A stretch of 64,000 bases of DNA, from positions 1,040,872-1,104,871 of the forward strand of contig NZ_CP007287.1 in the NCBI RefSeq assembly GCF_000737865.1, read 5' to 3'. A program made the position numbers and the translations under genes. Below the pieces are notes generated by a model. That model worked only from the letters and a program-made list of their open reading frames with translations. It made no database searches and was not told the DNA's origin. Shown piece after piece: positions 45,923 through 52,373 of the stretch; within the stretch, counting starts at the first letter, position 1; the number at the start of each line of letters is the position of its first letter. The DNA comes from Bifidobacterium coryneforme (GTDB taxonomy: Bacteria > Actinomycetota > Actinomycetes > Actinomycetales > Bifidobacteriaceae).

Positions 45923-47156
45923 ACAAGTGCTGGTATTAGGGAATGGTTTCGACCTTCAATGCGGGCTGAAGTCAAGTTTTGCTGACTTCATGCAGACCCG
46001 GATCGCCAGGGTGGGAAAAATAGAGGCCATGCTGTCTTCCGAAGATGTTCCGATGATTACGGTCCAGCGGCCAGACGGCAACGAATTACACGGGAATAAT
46101 CTATCTTATCTGCTTTGGGGAGACGACCTTACCGTATGGGATTTCATTCTTATTGAAGATAAGCAGCTACGAACATGGTACGACGTGGAAGAGTGCATCA
46201 AGGAATGGGTGGACTATAGCTCGCCGTCTGCTCCAAGCAGTCCGCACCTGCGACAAATCTGCGATGCCTTCGTGAAACCCGACAAATATCATTGGCCTGA
46301 CCTAAAGTGCCCAGTAAAAGCACAGCCATGTGTCCTGGCTTACGCAACGGATTTCTACAGCTGGGACGGACAGCCTGGTCCACTTCTAGGCATCCTATTG
46401 GACCAGCTGCATCGTTTCGAGGCCAGTTTTGCCGGATATATCTATAATCAGGTCAGTTGCCATAGTCATTATTCCGCCTGCGCAAACACTCTGATTACGA
46501 ACCTGGCCAACGACGAAATGCCAGAAAAGATCTTTGACGTGGTGTATTCGGAAGGCTGGTATTCGGGACTTCCCGGATCCACCAACATATTGGACTTCAA
46601 TTACACCTCACCAATCATATGGGGCTGGGAGAACTGCCCTACCTGTTTGAACGTCCATGGCCTGGCCGGGGACGGAAACATCATTTTCGGGATAGACGGG
46701 ACGAATCTCATCCCCGAGCAGGAATGCTATGCCAACATCGTCAAATTCACAAAAACCTACCGTATCATGGAGCTCAACAGCACACCACACCCATCATTGG
46801 TCAGCCCCTATCTGTCCAGCGACCCGAACAGCGCGACAAACACAATCAAATTCTTCGGGCATTCGTTGGCGGAAGCCGATTACTCGTACTTCCAAGCCAT
46901 TTTTGACGAGGTCAGCCTATATGAAAGCAACACCCGTTTGATTTTCTATTACAACGAGAGACGTCCGGATGGGAAAAATGCGAATGCGCAGGAGGAGATG
47001 TTCGAGAAAGTCAACCACCTGATCACTACATACGGACAGACTCTCGACAACAAAGACCACGGCAAAAACCTGCTGCACAAGCTGCTGTTGGAAGGCAGGC
47101 TGATCATCAAGCAGGTACCCTTAAACTCACGTGAAGTCCATATCGGAAACAACTAA
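45909..47156 (+). CDS. abiH: AbiH-family abortive-infection protein
   Basis: Phage-defence protein of 415 residues. The diagnostic N-terminus is QVLVLGNGFDLQCGLKSSF, then the mid-protein ILDFNYTSP and NVHGLAGDGNIIFGIDG, and near 314 IKFFGHSLAEADYSYFQAIF, all typical of AbiH (GNGFDL...HG...GHSL). The mechanism is unknown; AbiH stops phage propagation in lactococci. The strong AGGAGG at 45898-45903 serves the TTG at 45909 or 45912. Sitting at the lysis-side end of a prophage, it is probably a lysogenic-conversion gene. Confidence 0.9.
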   Translation: MLSDRQVLVLGNGFDLQCGLKSSFADFMQTRIARVGKIEAMLSSEDVPMITVQRPDGNELHGNNLSYLLWGDDLTVWDFILIEDKQLRTWYDVEECIKEWVDYSSPSAPSSPHLRQICDAFVKPDKYHWPDLKCPVKAQPCVLAYATDFYSWDGQPGPLLGILLDQLHRFEASFAGYIYNQVSCHSHYSACANTLITNLANDEMPEKIFDVVYSEGWYSGLPGSTNILDFNYTSPIIWGWENCPTCLNVHGLAGDGNIIFGIDGTNLIPEQECYANIVKFTKTYRIMELNSTPHPSLVSPYLSSDPNSATNTIKFFGHSLAEADYSYFQAIFDEVSLYESNTRLIFYYNERRPDGKNANAQEEMFEKVNHLITTYGQTLDNKDHGKNLLHKLLLEGRLIIKQVPLNSREVHIGNN

Positions 47157-47160
47157 ACAC

Positions 47161-47199
47161 AAAAACCGCCCCCGCTCCGGCCTTCCGAAGCGAAGGCGA
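47161..47199 (-). terminator. Terminator after the holin region
   Basis: Read on the minus strand, CGCC...GGCG with an internal CTTCGC stem is followed by GGTTTTTG. It closes the minus-strand phage lysis genes and lies between them and the convergent abiH. Confidence 0.55.
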
Positions 47200-47218
47200 T
47201 TGTGTTATGAACAGTCCA

Positions 47219-47445
47219 CTATTTGCTGAGTGCAGCTTTGGCCTCGTTGCCTGCGATGAGCACTCCCAGCGCGTAGATCGTAGTCACGATAGCGTCCGTG
47301 TGGGGCAAGCCCCATATCGGTCCGACGCTGTGGATGAAGGCCCCCAGCAGTGGCAGGAACGCGAGTCCCACCCATTTGAGGATCTGGTAGAGCCAGTCGG
47401 GCAGCCAGTAGGGCCTGCCCCGTCCTCGGAAATCGTATCGGTCAT
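47219..47445 (-). pseudogene. Phage holin with a frameshift at codon 2-3
   Basis: From the ATG at 47445 (preceded by AAGGAGG) the frame runs into unrelated sequence, but the neighbouring frame encodes a typical small phage holin: RYDFRGRGRPYWLPDWLYQI, then LKWVGLAFLPLLGAF and DAIVTTIYALGVLIAGNEA, ending in TAG at 47219. One extra C in the ACC at codon 2 would join start and body (227 nt is one short of a multiple of three). This is either a real inactivating deletion or a sequence error. Confidence 0.75.
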
Positions 47446-47458
47446 GTATGTCACCTCC

Positions 47459-47860
47459 TTAGTAGTTGAGGGTTTCGCCAGCATAGATCAGGCTGGGGTT
47501 GCCGGACCGGTAGCCGTGGATCTGGCTTTGGGGGAAGCCGAGCCTGGCGGCGATCCTGGAGAGCGTATCGCCACGGCGCACGGTCAAGGTCCGGCCACCG
47601 CCGCCGCTGCCGGTAGCGAGACGCTGGCCCGGATAGATGACGCAGGGCGCTCGGATGCCGTTGAGCTGGGCTATCACGGGCCAGGAGCCGCCGAAGACCA
47701 TGTTCAGGCAGTCGCCGGGACGCACCACATAGGTGCCGCTCCCGGTGCCCCCGCCCGTGTTGCCTCGCAGCCGCTCGTTGACCGCGGCCATGACCTCGTC
47801 GTACCGGTTGCCCAACAGGGCGTGCCGCTGCGGGTCGTTGCCGTACTCGCCACGGATCAC
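47459..47860 (-). pseudogene. C-terminal fragment of a phage lysin with LysM domains
   Basis: About 133 codons. It opens with VIRGEYGNDPQRHALLGNRY and DEVMAAVNERL, the segment that links catalytic and cell-wall-binding parts in bifidobacterial phage lysins. Two LysM-like repeats follow: TYVVRPGDCLNMVFGGSW and TLTVRRGDTLSRIAARLGF. The catalytic domain (expected GH25 or amidase) is absent. The fragment abuts the exonuclease fragment, so it is the product of a large internal deletion. The holin gene lies immediately downstream. Confidence 0.8.
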
Positions 47861-48168
47861 CGCCGCAGCGATGCTGCCAGCGTCCCCGACCGGAGGACCG
47901 CCGCATCAGAGGCACGCAGCTCCTCCATGCGCGCCTTACCCTCCCTCGTGCGCAGATTCGGCCTGTCGACGACCTCCGCACCAGTGCCCAGCACCAGCGC
48001 ATGCGCCGCCTTGCCAAAATCCAGAGCATCACCGGACACATCCAGACCATGATCGAGATAATCCACATACGACAACGGCGACACCATGAACCGCTTCAAC
48101 GCAGACTGATCCAACGCCGGGTCAGCGAAGTACTCCCGATCCGCCATCTCCTTAATCTCAAACCCCAT
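47857..48168 (-). pseudogene. N-terminal fragment of a PD-(D/E)XK phage exonuclease (DUF3799-like)
   Basis: A 103-residue piece whose start matches phage RecE/exonuclease VIII-like proteins: PALDQSALKRFMVSPLSYVD followed by GDALDFGKAAHALVLGTGAE. The nuclease catalytic D-ExK region should lie further on and is missing; the frame stops at 47857, within the junction with lysin sequence. All structural genes normally found between recombination and lysis modules are gone. Confidence 0.75.
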
Positions 48169-48202
48169 CAGAAAATCTCCTTGAACTCGGTTTCAACGGG
48201 GG

Positions 48203-48345
48203 TCAACGGCATGGACACATGTCCATCTGTCCATGTGTCCATGCCTCTGATACCACGTTGGGGTCGAGGCAGTACCACCCTGGTTGTTGGTGCAACCTCA
48301 GCCAGTACGCGCCGTTCTTGTCCCTGTAGAAACCGGGATAGACGG
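48203..48345 (-). pseudogene. Out-of-frame C-terminal piece of the 48298 phage gene or a small separate gene
   Basis: The third minus-strand frame reads APVYPGFYRDKNGAYWLRLH and then QQPGWYCLDPNVVSEAW before a TGA at 48203. This looks like real phage coding sequence, unlike the overlapping tail of the 48298 product. The span 48203-48798 is one base short of being in frame. Confidence 0.5.
48210..48243. repeat. Perfect 12-bp palindromic arms
   Basis: CATGGACACATG (48210-48221) and CATGTGTCCATG (48232-48243) are exact inverse copies around a 10-base loop. They lie between two minus-strand phage genes. No T-run follows. Confidence 0.6.
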
Positions 48346-48798
48346 GTGCGGACGACCTGGCCCGCAGGTAGGCGGTACCATGCCCGAGTCCACGCTGAAG
48401 GTCGTAGAGTTGTCACAAACCCATACCCTCCCGCTGCCTTCATCCGGACCGACGACCCGCCACATTCGCCCACGGATGACCACCCTCTCCGCAACGTCTG
48501 CGTCGTCGGGGCAGAGCTGCTCCCATTCGCGCTCGTCCCAGGCCAGCTCTATAGACTGGATGCCCTTGAGCGGATACCAGATACCGTCTTCGGTTTCGAA
48601 GAGCAGACTGAAGAGAGGTGTCTCCAGTTCCGTACCGTTGTCCTCCGGGACCTCAAGCTGCGGGGCATCCAGCCGCACAAAGCCGCTCTGCTTGTCATAC
48701 ACGAGCCGTCCCTCGAGCACGCTGCCACCGTCAAGCAGCACGCGCACATGCTTGCCCTTCATCTCCTCCAGTGCCAATTCGGAATACCATTCATTCAT
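48298..48798 (-). CDS. Phage protein of unknown function
   Basis: A 166-residue product opening MNEWYSELALEEMKGKHVRV with a beta-rich, acidic body (GRLVYDKQSGFVRLDAPQLE; VVIRGRMWRVVGPDEGSGRV). The last 25 residues (PGRPHPSIPVSTGTRTARTG) look like out-of-frame sequence, while a neighbouring frame continues plausibly (48203-48345). The start overlaps the DivIVA-like gene stop in ATGA, so it belongs to the phage early operon. I do not recognise a family. Confidence 0.55.
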   Translation of the reverse strand: MNEWYSELALEEMKGKHVRVLLDGGSVLEGRLVYDKQSGFVRLDAPQLEVPEDNGTELETPLFSLLFETEDGIWYPLKGIQSIELAWDEREWEQLCPDDADVAERVVIRGRMWRVVGPDEGSGRVWVCDNSTTFSVDSGMVPPTCGPGRPHPSIPVSTGTRTARTG

Positions 48799-49058
48799 TT
48801 CTTTTCTCCTTTAACGACTGCTTTCCTTGATTCCCTTGCCTTGCGACCGCTCCTCAACGAACGGCGACGATGACGACGACCGGCATTAACGGCATTCACG
48901 CGACTGTTCGCAACCAACACCGACCGCGACAACCGCTCCACCGTGTCCGCAGCATCATCAAGCACCCGGTCCACCTCATCCGCGTCATACCGGTCAGGAC
49001 GACCGAACCAGCCAGGCCACGAAGTGAACCTCACCTCACGAATCTCACGCGGAGTCAT
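48795..49058 (-). CDS. DivIVA-domain phage protein
   Basis: An 87-residue protein whose first 50 residues match the DivIVA/Wag31 N-terminal lipid-binding domain: MTPREIREVRFTSWPGWFGR followed by DRYDADEVDRVLDDAADTVE, then a short coiled coil and a very basic C-terminus (RRHRRRSLRSGRKARESRK). Wag31 organises polar growth in actinobacteria, so a phage copy could interfere with or borrow host polarity. The ATG at 49058 lies inside the upstream small ORF, and the stop overlaps the next gene. Confidence 0.7.
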   Translation of the reverse strand: MTPREIREVRFTSWPGWFGRPDRYDADEVDRVLDDAADTVERLSRSVLVANSRVNAVNAGRRHRRRSLRSGRKARESRKAVVKGEKK

Positions 49059-49152
49059 CAGAGCCACCAGCCCCACCCCCAAGCCCGTAACAGGCCAGCG
49101 TGCCCGGATCAAGACGCTCCAACTCCAACAAGGACAAATCAGACGATTCCAT
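49045..49152 (-). CDS. Very small phage protein
   Basis: A 35-residue ORF (MESSDLSLLELERLDPGTLA...) with a Gly-rich end. Its ATG overlaps the stop of the gene before it (49139-49141) and its stop overlaps the start of the DivIVA-like gene, so it fills an otherwise unexplained gap in a tightly packed operon. GGTGAGG-like purines lie upstream. Support is context plus packing; no family is recognised. Confidence 0.5.
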   Translation of the reverse strand: MESSDLSLLELERLDPGTLACYGLGGGAGGSDDSA

Positions 49153-49387
49153 CAGACACCACCCTCACCGGCGAGCGAAGCTCCTCACGGATGTCCCACA
49201 CCTCGTCCGGCGTGTAGTACTTCCCGTTGCCGATCTTCCGGCCATGCCCCTTAGCCACCTTGTCAAACTGCCCATCAGGAATCCCGCCCAGCATCTGCTT
49301 GATCTCGTCCGGGTTGTAGAAAAGGTGACCCTGCTGGATGGACGAAGACACAAACTCCTCCTTGAGGGGGTCGTTCTTCCGGGTCAT
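49139..49387 (-). CDS. Small phage DNA-binding-like protein (excisionase type), copy A
   Basis: An 82-residue protein: NDPLKEEFVSSSIQQGHLFY, NPDEIKQMLGGIPDGQFDKV and AKGHGRKIGNGKYYTPDEVW, the last like the wing of MerR/excisionase-type winged helices. The ATGA overlap with the antirepressor gene shows co-translation. A 23-residue relic of a paralogue starts at 51518, also directly after an antirepressor gene, so antirepressor plus this gene is a repeated module. Confidence 0.6.
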   Translation of the reverse strand: MTRKNDPLKEEFVSSSIQQGHLFYNPDEIKQMLGGIPDGQFDKVAKGHGRKIGNGKYYTPDEVWDIREELRSPVRVVSDGIV

Positions 49388-50187
49388 GCCGCCACCTCCA
49401 CATCCTCGCTGCGGACGGCCTCAAGCCGCTGCCGGGTGATGCGGCTGGCTATGAGGTTCAGGCCCTTGGTGGTCAGCCGCACCTGGGCCGCGAGCGCGAA
49501 GGTGGTTCCGTCTTTGCGTTGCCCTGGGTGGCTGTAGCTGCACATGAGGAGGTGTCCTGCTTTGATGCGGTCCTGGCTGGCGAGCCAGTGCCCGTCTCGC
49601 CGGTATATCCACTTGTTGGAGGACAGCCAGTCGGTGAGGTCCTTGACGCGCATGGAGCAGCCGGTGTCGCTGAGCAGCTTTGCCGCTTCACTTATCGAGT
49701 AGGTGCCTTCGGCGTTGGACAGCACGTCGAGTGCGATGGCCTTGGGTTCCAGCTCACCCACCTTCGTCTCTGCGAGCGCCCTGGCTTCCTTCTCTTTCTT
49801 GAGGGTTTGCGCCAGGCGGATCAGATAGTCCGGGTCGGAGAGGGTGTTCTCGATCACGTCCGTCGACATGTAAGCGCCGTGGCGACGGATCGTGGGCAGC
49901 ACGTCATGGGTCACCCAGCGTTGGAACTCGCGGGCCTCCGGCTTATCGGAGCGTAGGACGATCTTGTACAGGCCTGACTCGTTGACGATCCAACCCTCGC
50001 CCTGACGACCTAGATTGAATCTAGACCGTTCATCCTGGTCCAGCCGCTTGGCGAGATCGGAGGCGTTCTGCACTCCCAGCACTTTCGCAACATCGGCAAG
50101 CACCCACCAGGTCTGCCCCGTCTCAAAGGTGAGGGTTCTTACTTGATGGCCCTTGAAGTCGAAGGGCTGTATAATGTCAGTTGACAT
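49384..50187 (-). CDS. Phage antirepressor (Bro-N plus KilA-C/ANT), copy A
   Basis: A 267-residue protein that would counteract the prophage repressor. The Bro-N domain (about 1-110) shows QVRTLTFETGQTWWVLADVA, VNESGLYKIVLRSDKPEARE and FQRWVTHDVLPTIRRHGAYM. A coiled linker follows, then a KilA-C domain from about 150 (YSISEAAKLLSDTGCSMRVK; TTKGLNLIASRITRQRLEAV). Its start codon sits in the near-palindrome AATGTCAGTTGACATT, whose other strand begins a divergent hydrophobic ORF. A 7-bp hairpin lies in its leader. Confidence 0.88.
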   Translation of the reverse strand: MSTDIIQPFDFKGHQVRTLTFETGQTWWVLADVAKVLGVQNASDLAKRLDQDERSRFNLGRQGEGWIVNESGLYKIVLRSDKPEAREFQRWVTHDVLPTIRRHGAYMSTDVIENTLSDPDYLIRLAQTLKKEKEARALAETKVGELEPKAIALDVLSNAEGTYSISEAAKLLSDTGCSMRVKDLTDWLSSNKWIYRRDGHWLASQDRIKAGHLLMCSYSHPGQRKDGTTFALAAQVRLTTKGLNLIASRITRQRLEAVRSEDVEVAA

Positions 50188-50276
50188 TGGATCTACCTAC
50201 TTTCTTTGTCATCGCCGCAGTTGCAGCTGCGGCATTCTTCTTACTTGGGCAAGAATCAGAGGGGATGGGGATATGA
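50181..50276 (+). CDS. 31-residue hydrophobic peptide, copy A
   Basis: TTG-started ORF coding a single membrane segment (FFVIAAVAAAAFFLL). It overlaps the divergent antirepressor start on its left, and its TGA overlaps the ATG of the next membrane protein (ATGA). Copy B at 52278 has the same length and the same FFVIAA core. An in-frame start is needed at TTG because the ATG at 50174 is out of frame. The DNA GCCGCAG/CTGCGGC plus ATTCTTCTT inside it could instead be an RNA terminator. Confidence 0.45.
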   Translation: MTLDLPTFFVIAAVAAAAFFLLGQESEGMGI

Positions 50277-50773
50277 CGCCGAGCATGATCATCGCTGTTA
50301 TTGGAGCCGTGACAGGCATTCTGGGAACCGTGACCGCCGTCATCGCCATCGTCCAGACGCGCAAGGCGAATCAGCTCGCCAAGGACGCGAACTCGATCAG
50401 CCAGCGGGCGCTTTCCGTCAGCGCGGACCAGACGGTCTACGACTGGAGGTTCGAGTTCGACCAGGAGAGTTCTACCCTCACGGTGACCAACGACAGCCCC
50501 AACCCCGCAATGGACGTTACGGTGTCCGTCCGGCACAAAGGCATGACCATAGCTGAAAGCGACATCAACTATATGGACCCCTTCGAAAACGCTCTGTTCA
50601 AATGCGCGCGCCTGAGCGAGAAGATCAGAGACAGCCAGCAATGTAACTACGACATCAATACCGGAAAATTCATATCCTACGGTCCCGGAAACCTCTGTGT
50701 TGACCTCGCCGTTACTTGGACCAGCGCCCTCGGGATGATACGAAGCGAGAAGTTCGAGCAGACCTTCTCCTAA
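50273..50773 (+). CDS. Membrane-anchored accessory protein next to antirepressor A
   Basis: A 166-residue protein with an N-terminal membrane helix (MIIAVIGAVTGILGTVTAVI), a short helical linker and a beta-rich soluble domain (RFEFDQESSTLTVTNDSPNP; AMDVTVSVRHKGMTIAESDI; LCVDLAVTWTSALGMIRSEK) suggestive of an Ig-like fold. It resembles in layout, not in sequence detail, the 52357 product. It lies on the opposite strand to the early phage genes, as superinfection-exclusion or other lysogenic-conversion genes do. No family is recognised. Confidence 0.7.
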   Translation: MTPSMIIAVIGAVTGILGTVTAVIAIVQTRKANQLAKDANSISQRALSVSADQTVYDWRFEFDQESSTLTVTNDSPNPAMDVTVSVRHKGMTIAESDINYMDPFENALFKCARLSEKIRDSQQCNYDINTGKFISYGPGNLCVDLAVTWTSALGMIRSEKFEQTFS

Positions 50774-50789
50774 CCTCAACCAATCCATA

Positions 50790-51038
50790 TCAAGCCGCCA
50801 GCCTGTATCGGCGGTCAGCTTCTTCCATGAGTTGCAAGAAGTCGATTCCCAGTACTTCCGATATCGCCACTATGTCCGATACCGTAAATGGGTATCGGTC
50901 GGCTCGGTTCAAGCGCCGAGAGAAAGTTGCCCAGGGGATGCCTGCACATTCAGCTACCGAGCCCATTGATTTCCCTGACTCGGTTATGGCATCCTTGATA
51001 GCGGATGCTAGCAGATTGGCATATTTACCAGTGTCCAT
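50790..51038 (-). CDS. HTH regulator, Cro/C1 type (switch 1)
   Basis: An 82-residue helix-turn-helix protein: SGKSMGSVAECAGIPWATFS is the recognition region, followed by RLNRADRYPFTVSDIVAISE. The start at 51038 is fixed by AAAGGAG five bases upstream; the longer frame to 51074 runs into the operator. It is divergent from a second HTH gene at 51189, with operator-like palindromes between, so it is probably a phage repressor or Cro. Confidence 0.78.
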   Translation of the reverse strand: MDTGKYANLLASAIKDAITESGKSMGSVAECAGIPWATFSRRLNRADRYPFTVSDIVAISEVLGIDFLQLMEEADRRYRLAA

Positions 51039-51066
51039 GCCCACTCCTTTTAAAAAGAGAAGTTGT

Positions 51067-51085
51067 ACTATCAATTTTTGATAGT
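51067..51085. promoter_or_regulatory. Operator-like palindrome of switch 1, site 1
   Basis: ACTATCA-ATTTT-TGATAGT is a perfect 7-bp-arm palindrome about 28 bases before the minus-strand HTH start. It covers a plausible minus-strand -10 (GATAGT, 17 bases after TTAACA). Confidence 0.7.
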
Positions 51086-51157
51086 GAACTGTTAAAACTT
51101 CATAGCGCCGTTCAAATGGATGCTGTCAACCCGGAGTGTTTCAAAAAGTCATATTGC

Positions 51158-51176
51158 ACTTATCGTTTTTGATAGT
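51158..51176. promoter_or_regulatory. Operator-like site of switch 1, site 2
   Basis: ACTTATCGTTTTTGATAGT shares the right half TTTTTGATAGT with site 1. It lies in the spacer of the plus-strand promoter (TTGCAC at 51154, TAATAT at 51176), so binding would block the 51189 gene. Confidence 0.6.
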
Positions 51177-51188
51177 AATATATGAGTT

Positions 51189-51431
51189 ATGAATGTAAAT
51201 CAGGCTACAGCCAAGGCCCTTCATGCCGCTAGAGTAGTCAGCGGTCTTACATATGACGAGCTAGCAAAGAAAACAGGAATGAACGTGCAAGCCATCTACC
51301 GTGTATTCGGCGCAAAGGGCGAGATAAAGGTGACCCAGCTTGCTTCGCTGGCAGGAGCTATGGGTCTTACGCCACATCAAATCCTTGAGGACGCGCAACG
51401 GATTATGGAGCGCAGCAAAACCGAAAGTTAG
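51189..51431 (+). CDS. HTH regulator (switch 1, divergent partner)
   Basis: An 80-residue single-domain HTH_3-type protein: VVSGLTYDELAKKTGMNVQA followed by IYRVFGAKGEIKVTQLASLA. It is transcribed away from the 51038 regulator across about 150 bases that hold two related operators. It is short for a lambda-type CI and lacks a peptidase domain, so it may be a Cro-like or stripped-down repressor. Its 3' half overlaps the decayed excisionase-like frame on the other strand. Confidence 0.75.
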   Translation: MNVNQATAKALHAARVVSGLTYDELAKKTGMNVQAIYRVFGAKGEIKVTQLASLAGAMGLTPHQILEDAQRIMERSKTES

Positions 51432-51449
51432 CCGCGCGGCCCGCACCTC

Positions 51450-51518
51450 ATGGCCCTGCCGGATGGACGAGCTGACGAACTCGGCTTTGAGAGGATCCTT
51501 CTCCTTTTCCCTGCTCAT
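51450..51518 (-). pseudogene. Excisionase-like fragment, copy B
   Basis: The first 23 codons (EKDPLKAEFVSSSIRQGH) match the N-terminus of the 49139-49387 product, including the VSSSI-QGH block, then the similarity stops abruptly. The start overlaps the end of antirepressor B, as in module A. The remaining frame is unrelated and antisense to the HTH gene. Confidence 0.7.
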
Positions 51519-52291
51519 GCGACCACCCCCATGTCCTTCTGATCGAGGAAGCGGCTGATGAAATACGACTGCCCCTTGCCGGTGACCTTGGGGGTCTTGT
51601 TGATGGTGGTATGGCCGTCCTAATGCACGACGGTCGTCTCCTTGACCCTGAACAGGCCAAGCTCCATGGACTTCTGCGTGGGCATGTTCTTCGAACTGCC
51701 TGACTTCATCAGATACCCGTGCTCGCGCATCCAGGCGAACAGCCTGGTAGCCCCAGTGTCCACCCCGTTGCCCTTGAGGATCTTCGCCAGGTCGCCCACA
51801 AGGATGTCCGCGTGCGAGGCAGTGACCGCATCCGCGAACAGTACCTTCGGCCTTTGCTGGCCAAGCTGCTCCTCCTGTTCGCGGACCTTGGACTGAAGCC
51901 AGCGCATGGAAGCCAAGGCCATCTGCTCGGGAGTCATACGCTCCTGCCCCAGCATGTAACCCCCATGCATACGGATCGACGGGAGCACCTCATGCGTCAC
52001 CCAACGTTGAAACTCATGCACCTCGGGCTTATCCGAACGGAGGACGATCTTGTACAAACCGGACTCATTGACTATGTTGACCGGCTCGTTGCTACGTGAC
52101 CCTAACCCAGAGTTAGGGTCAAACTTGGTCACCTCGTCCGAGTCCAGACGCTGCGCCACCCGACTCGGGTTTGAGAGCTCAAGCGCATCACACACGTCCT
52201 TGAGCACCCACCAGGTCTGACCCGTCTCAAACGTCAGGGTTCTTACTTGATGGCCCTTGAAGTCGAAGGGCTGTATAATGTCAGTTGACAT
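51515..52291 (-). pseudogene. Phage antirepressor, copy B, with an in-frame stop
   Basis: The N-terminal 50 residues are nearly identical to antirepressor A (MSTDIIQPFDFKGHQVRTLT). The rest diverges: a Bro-N domain, then a different linker and a KilA-C domain (HADILVGDLAKILKGNGVDT; RLFAWMREHGYLMKSGSSKN). A TAG at 51620-51622 ends the frame, yet the same frame continues as typical KilA-C sequence (DGHTTINKTPKVTGKGQSYF, ISRFLDQKDM) to a natural stop at 51515. One base change would restore it. The truncated 223-residue form might still be made. Confidence 0.8.
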
Positions 52292-52373
52292 AGTTATCTC
52301 ATTCTTTGTCATCGCCGCAGCTGCAACTGCGGCATTTTTTGTGAGAAAATGTTGTTATGCATTGGGTGAATAG
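52278..52373 (+). CDS. 31-residue hydrophobic peptide, copy B
   Basis: ATG-started ORF with one membrane segment (SFFVIAAAATAAFFV), the same length as copy A and sharing FFVIAA-A-AAFF. Its ATG is part of the palindrome that holds the antirepressor start on the other strand, so the two genes overlap at their 5' ends. Its last 17 bases overlap the start of the 52357 gene, which suggests coupled translation. TATAAT lies directly before the ATG, too close to be its own -10. Confidence 0.5.
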   Translation: MSVDIVISFFVIAAAATAAFFVRKCCYALGE

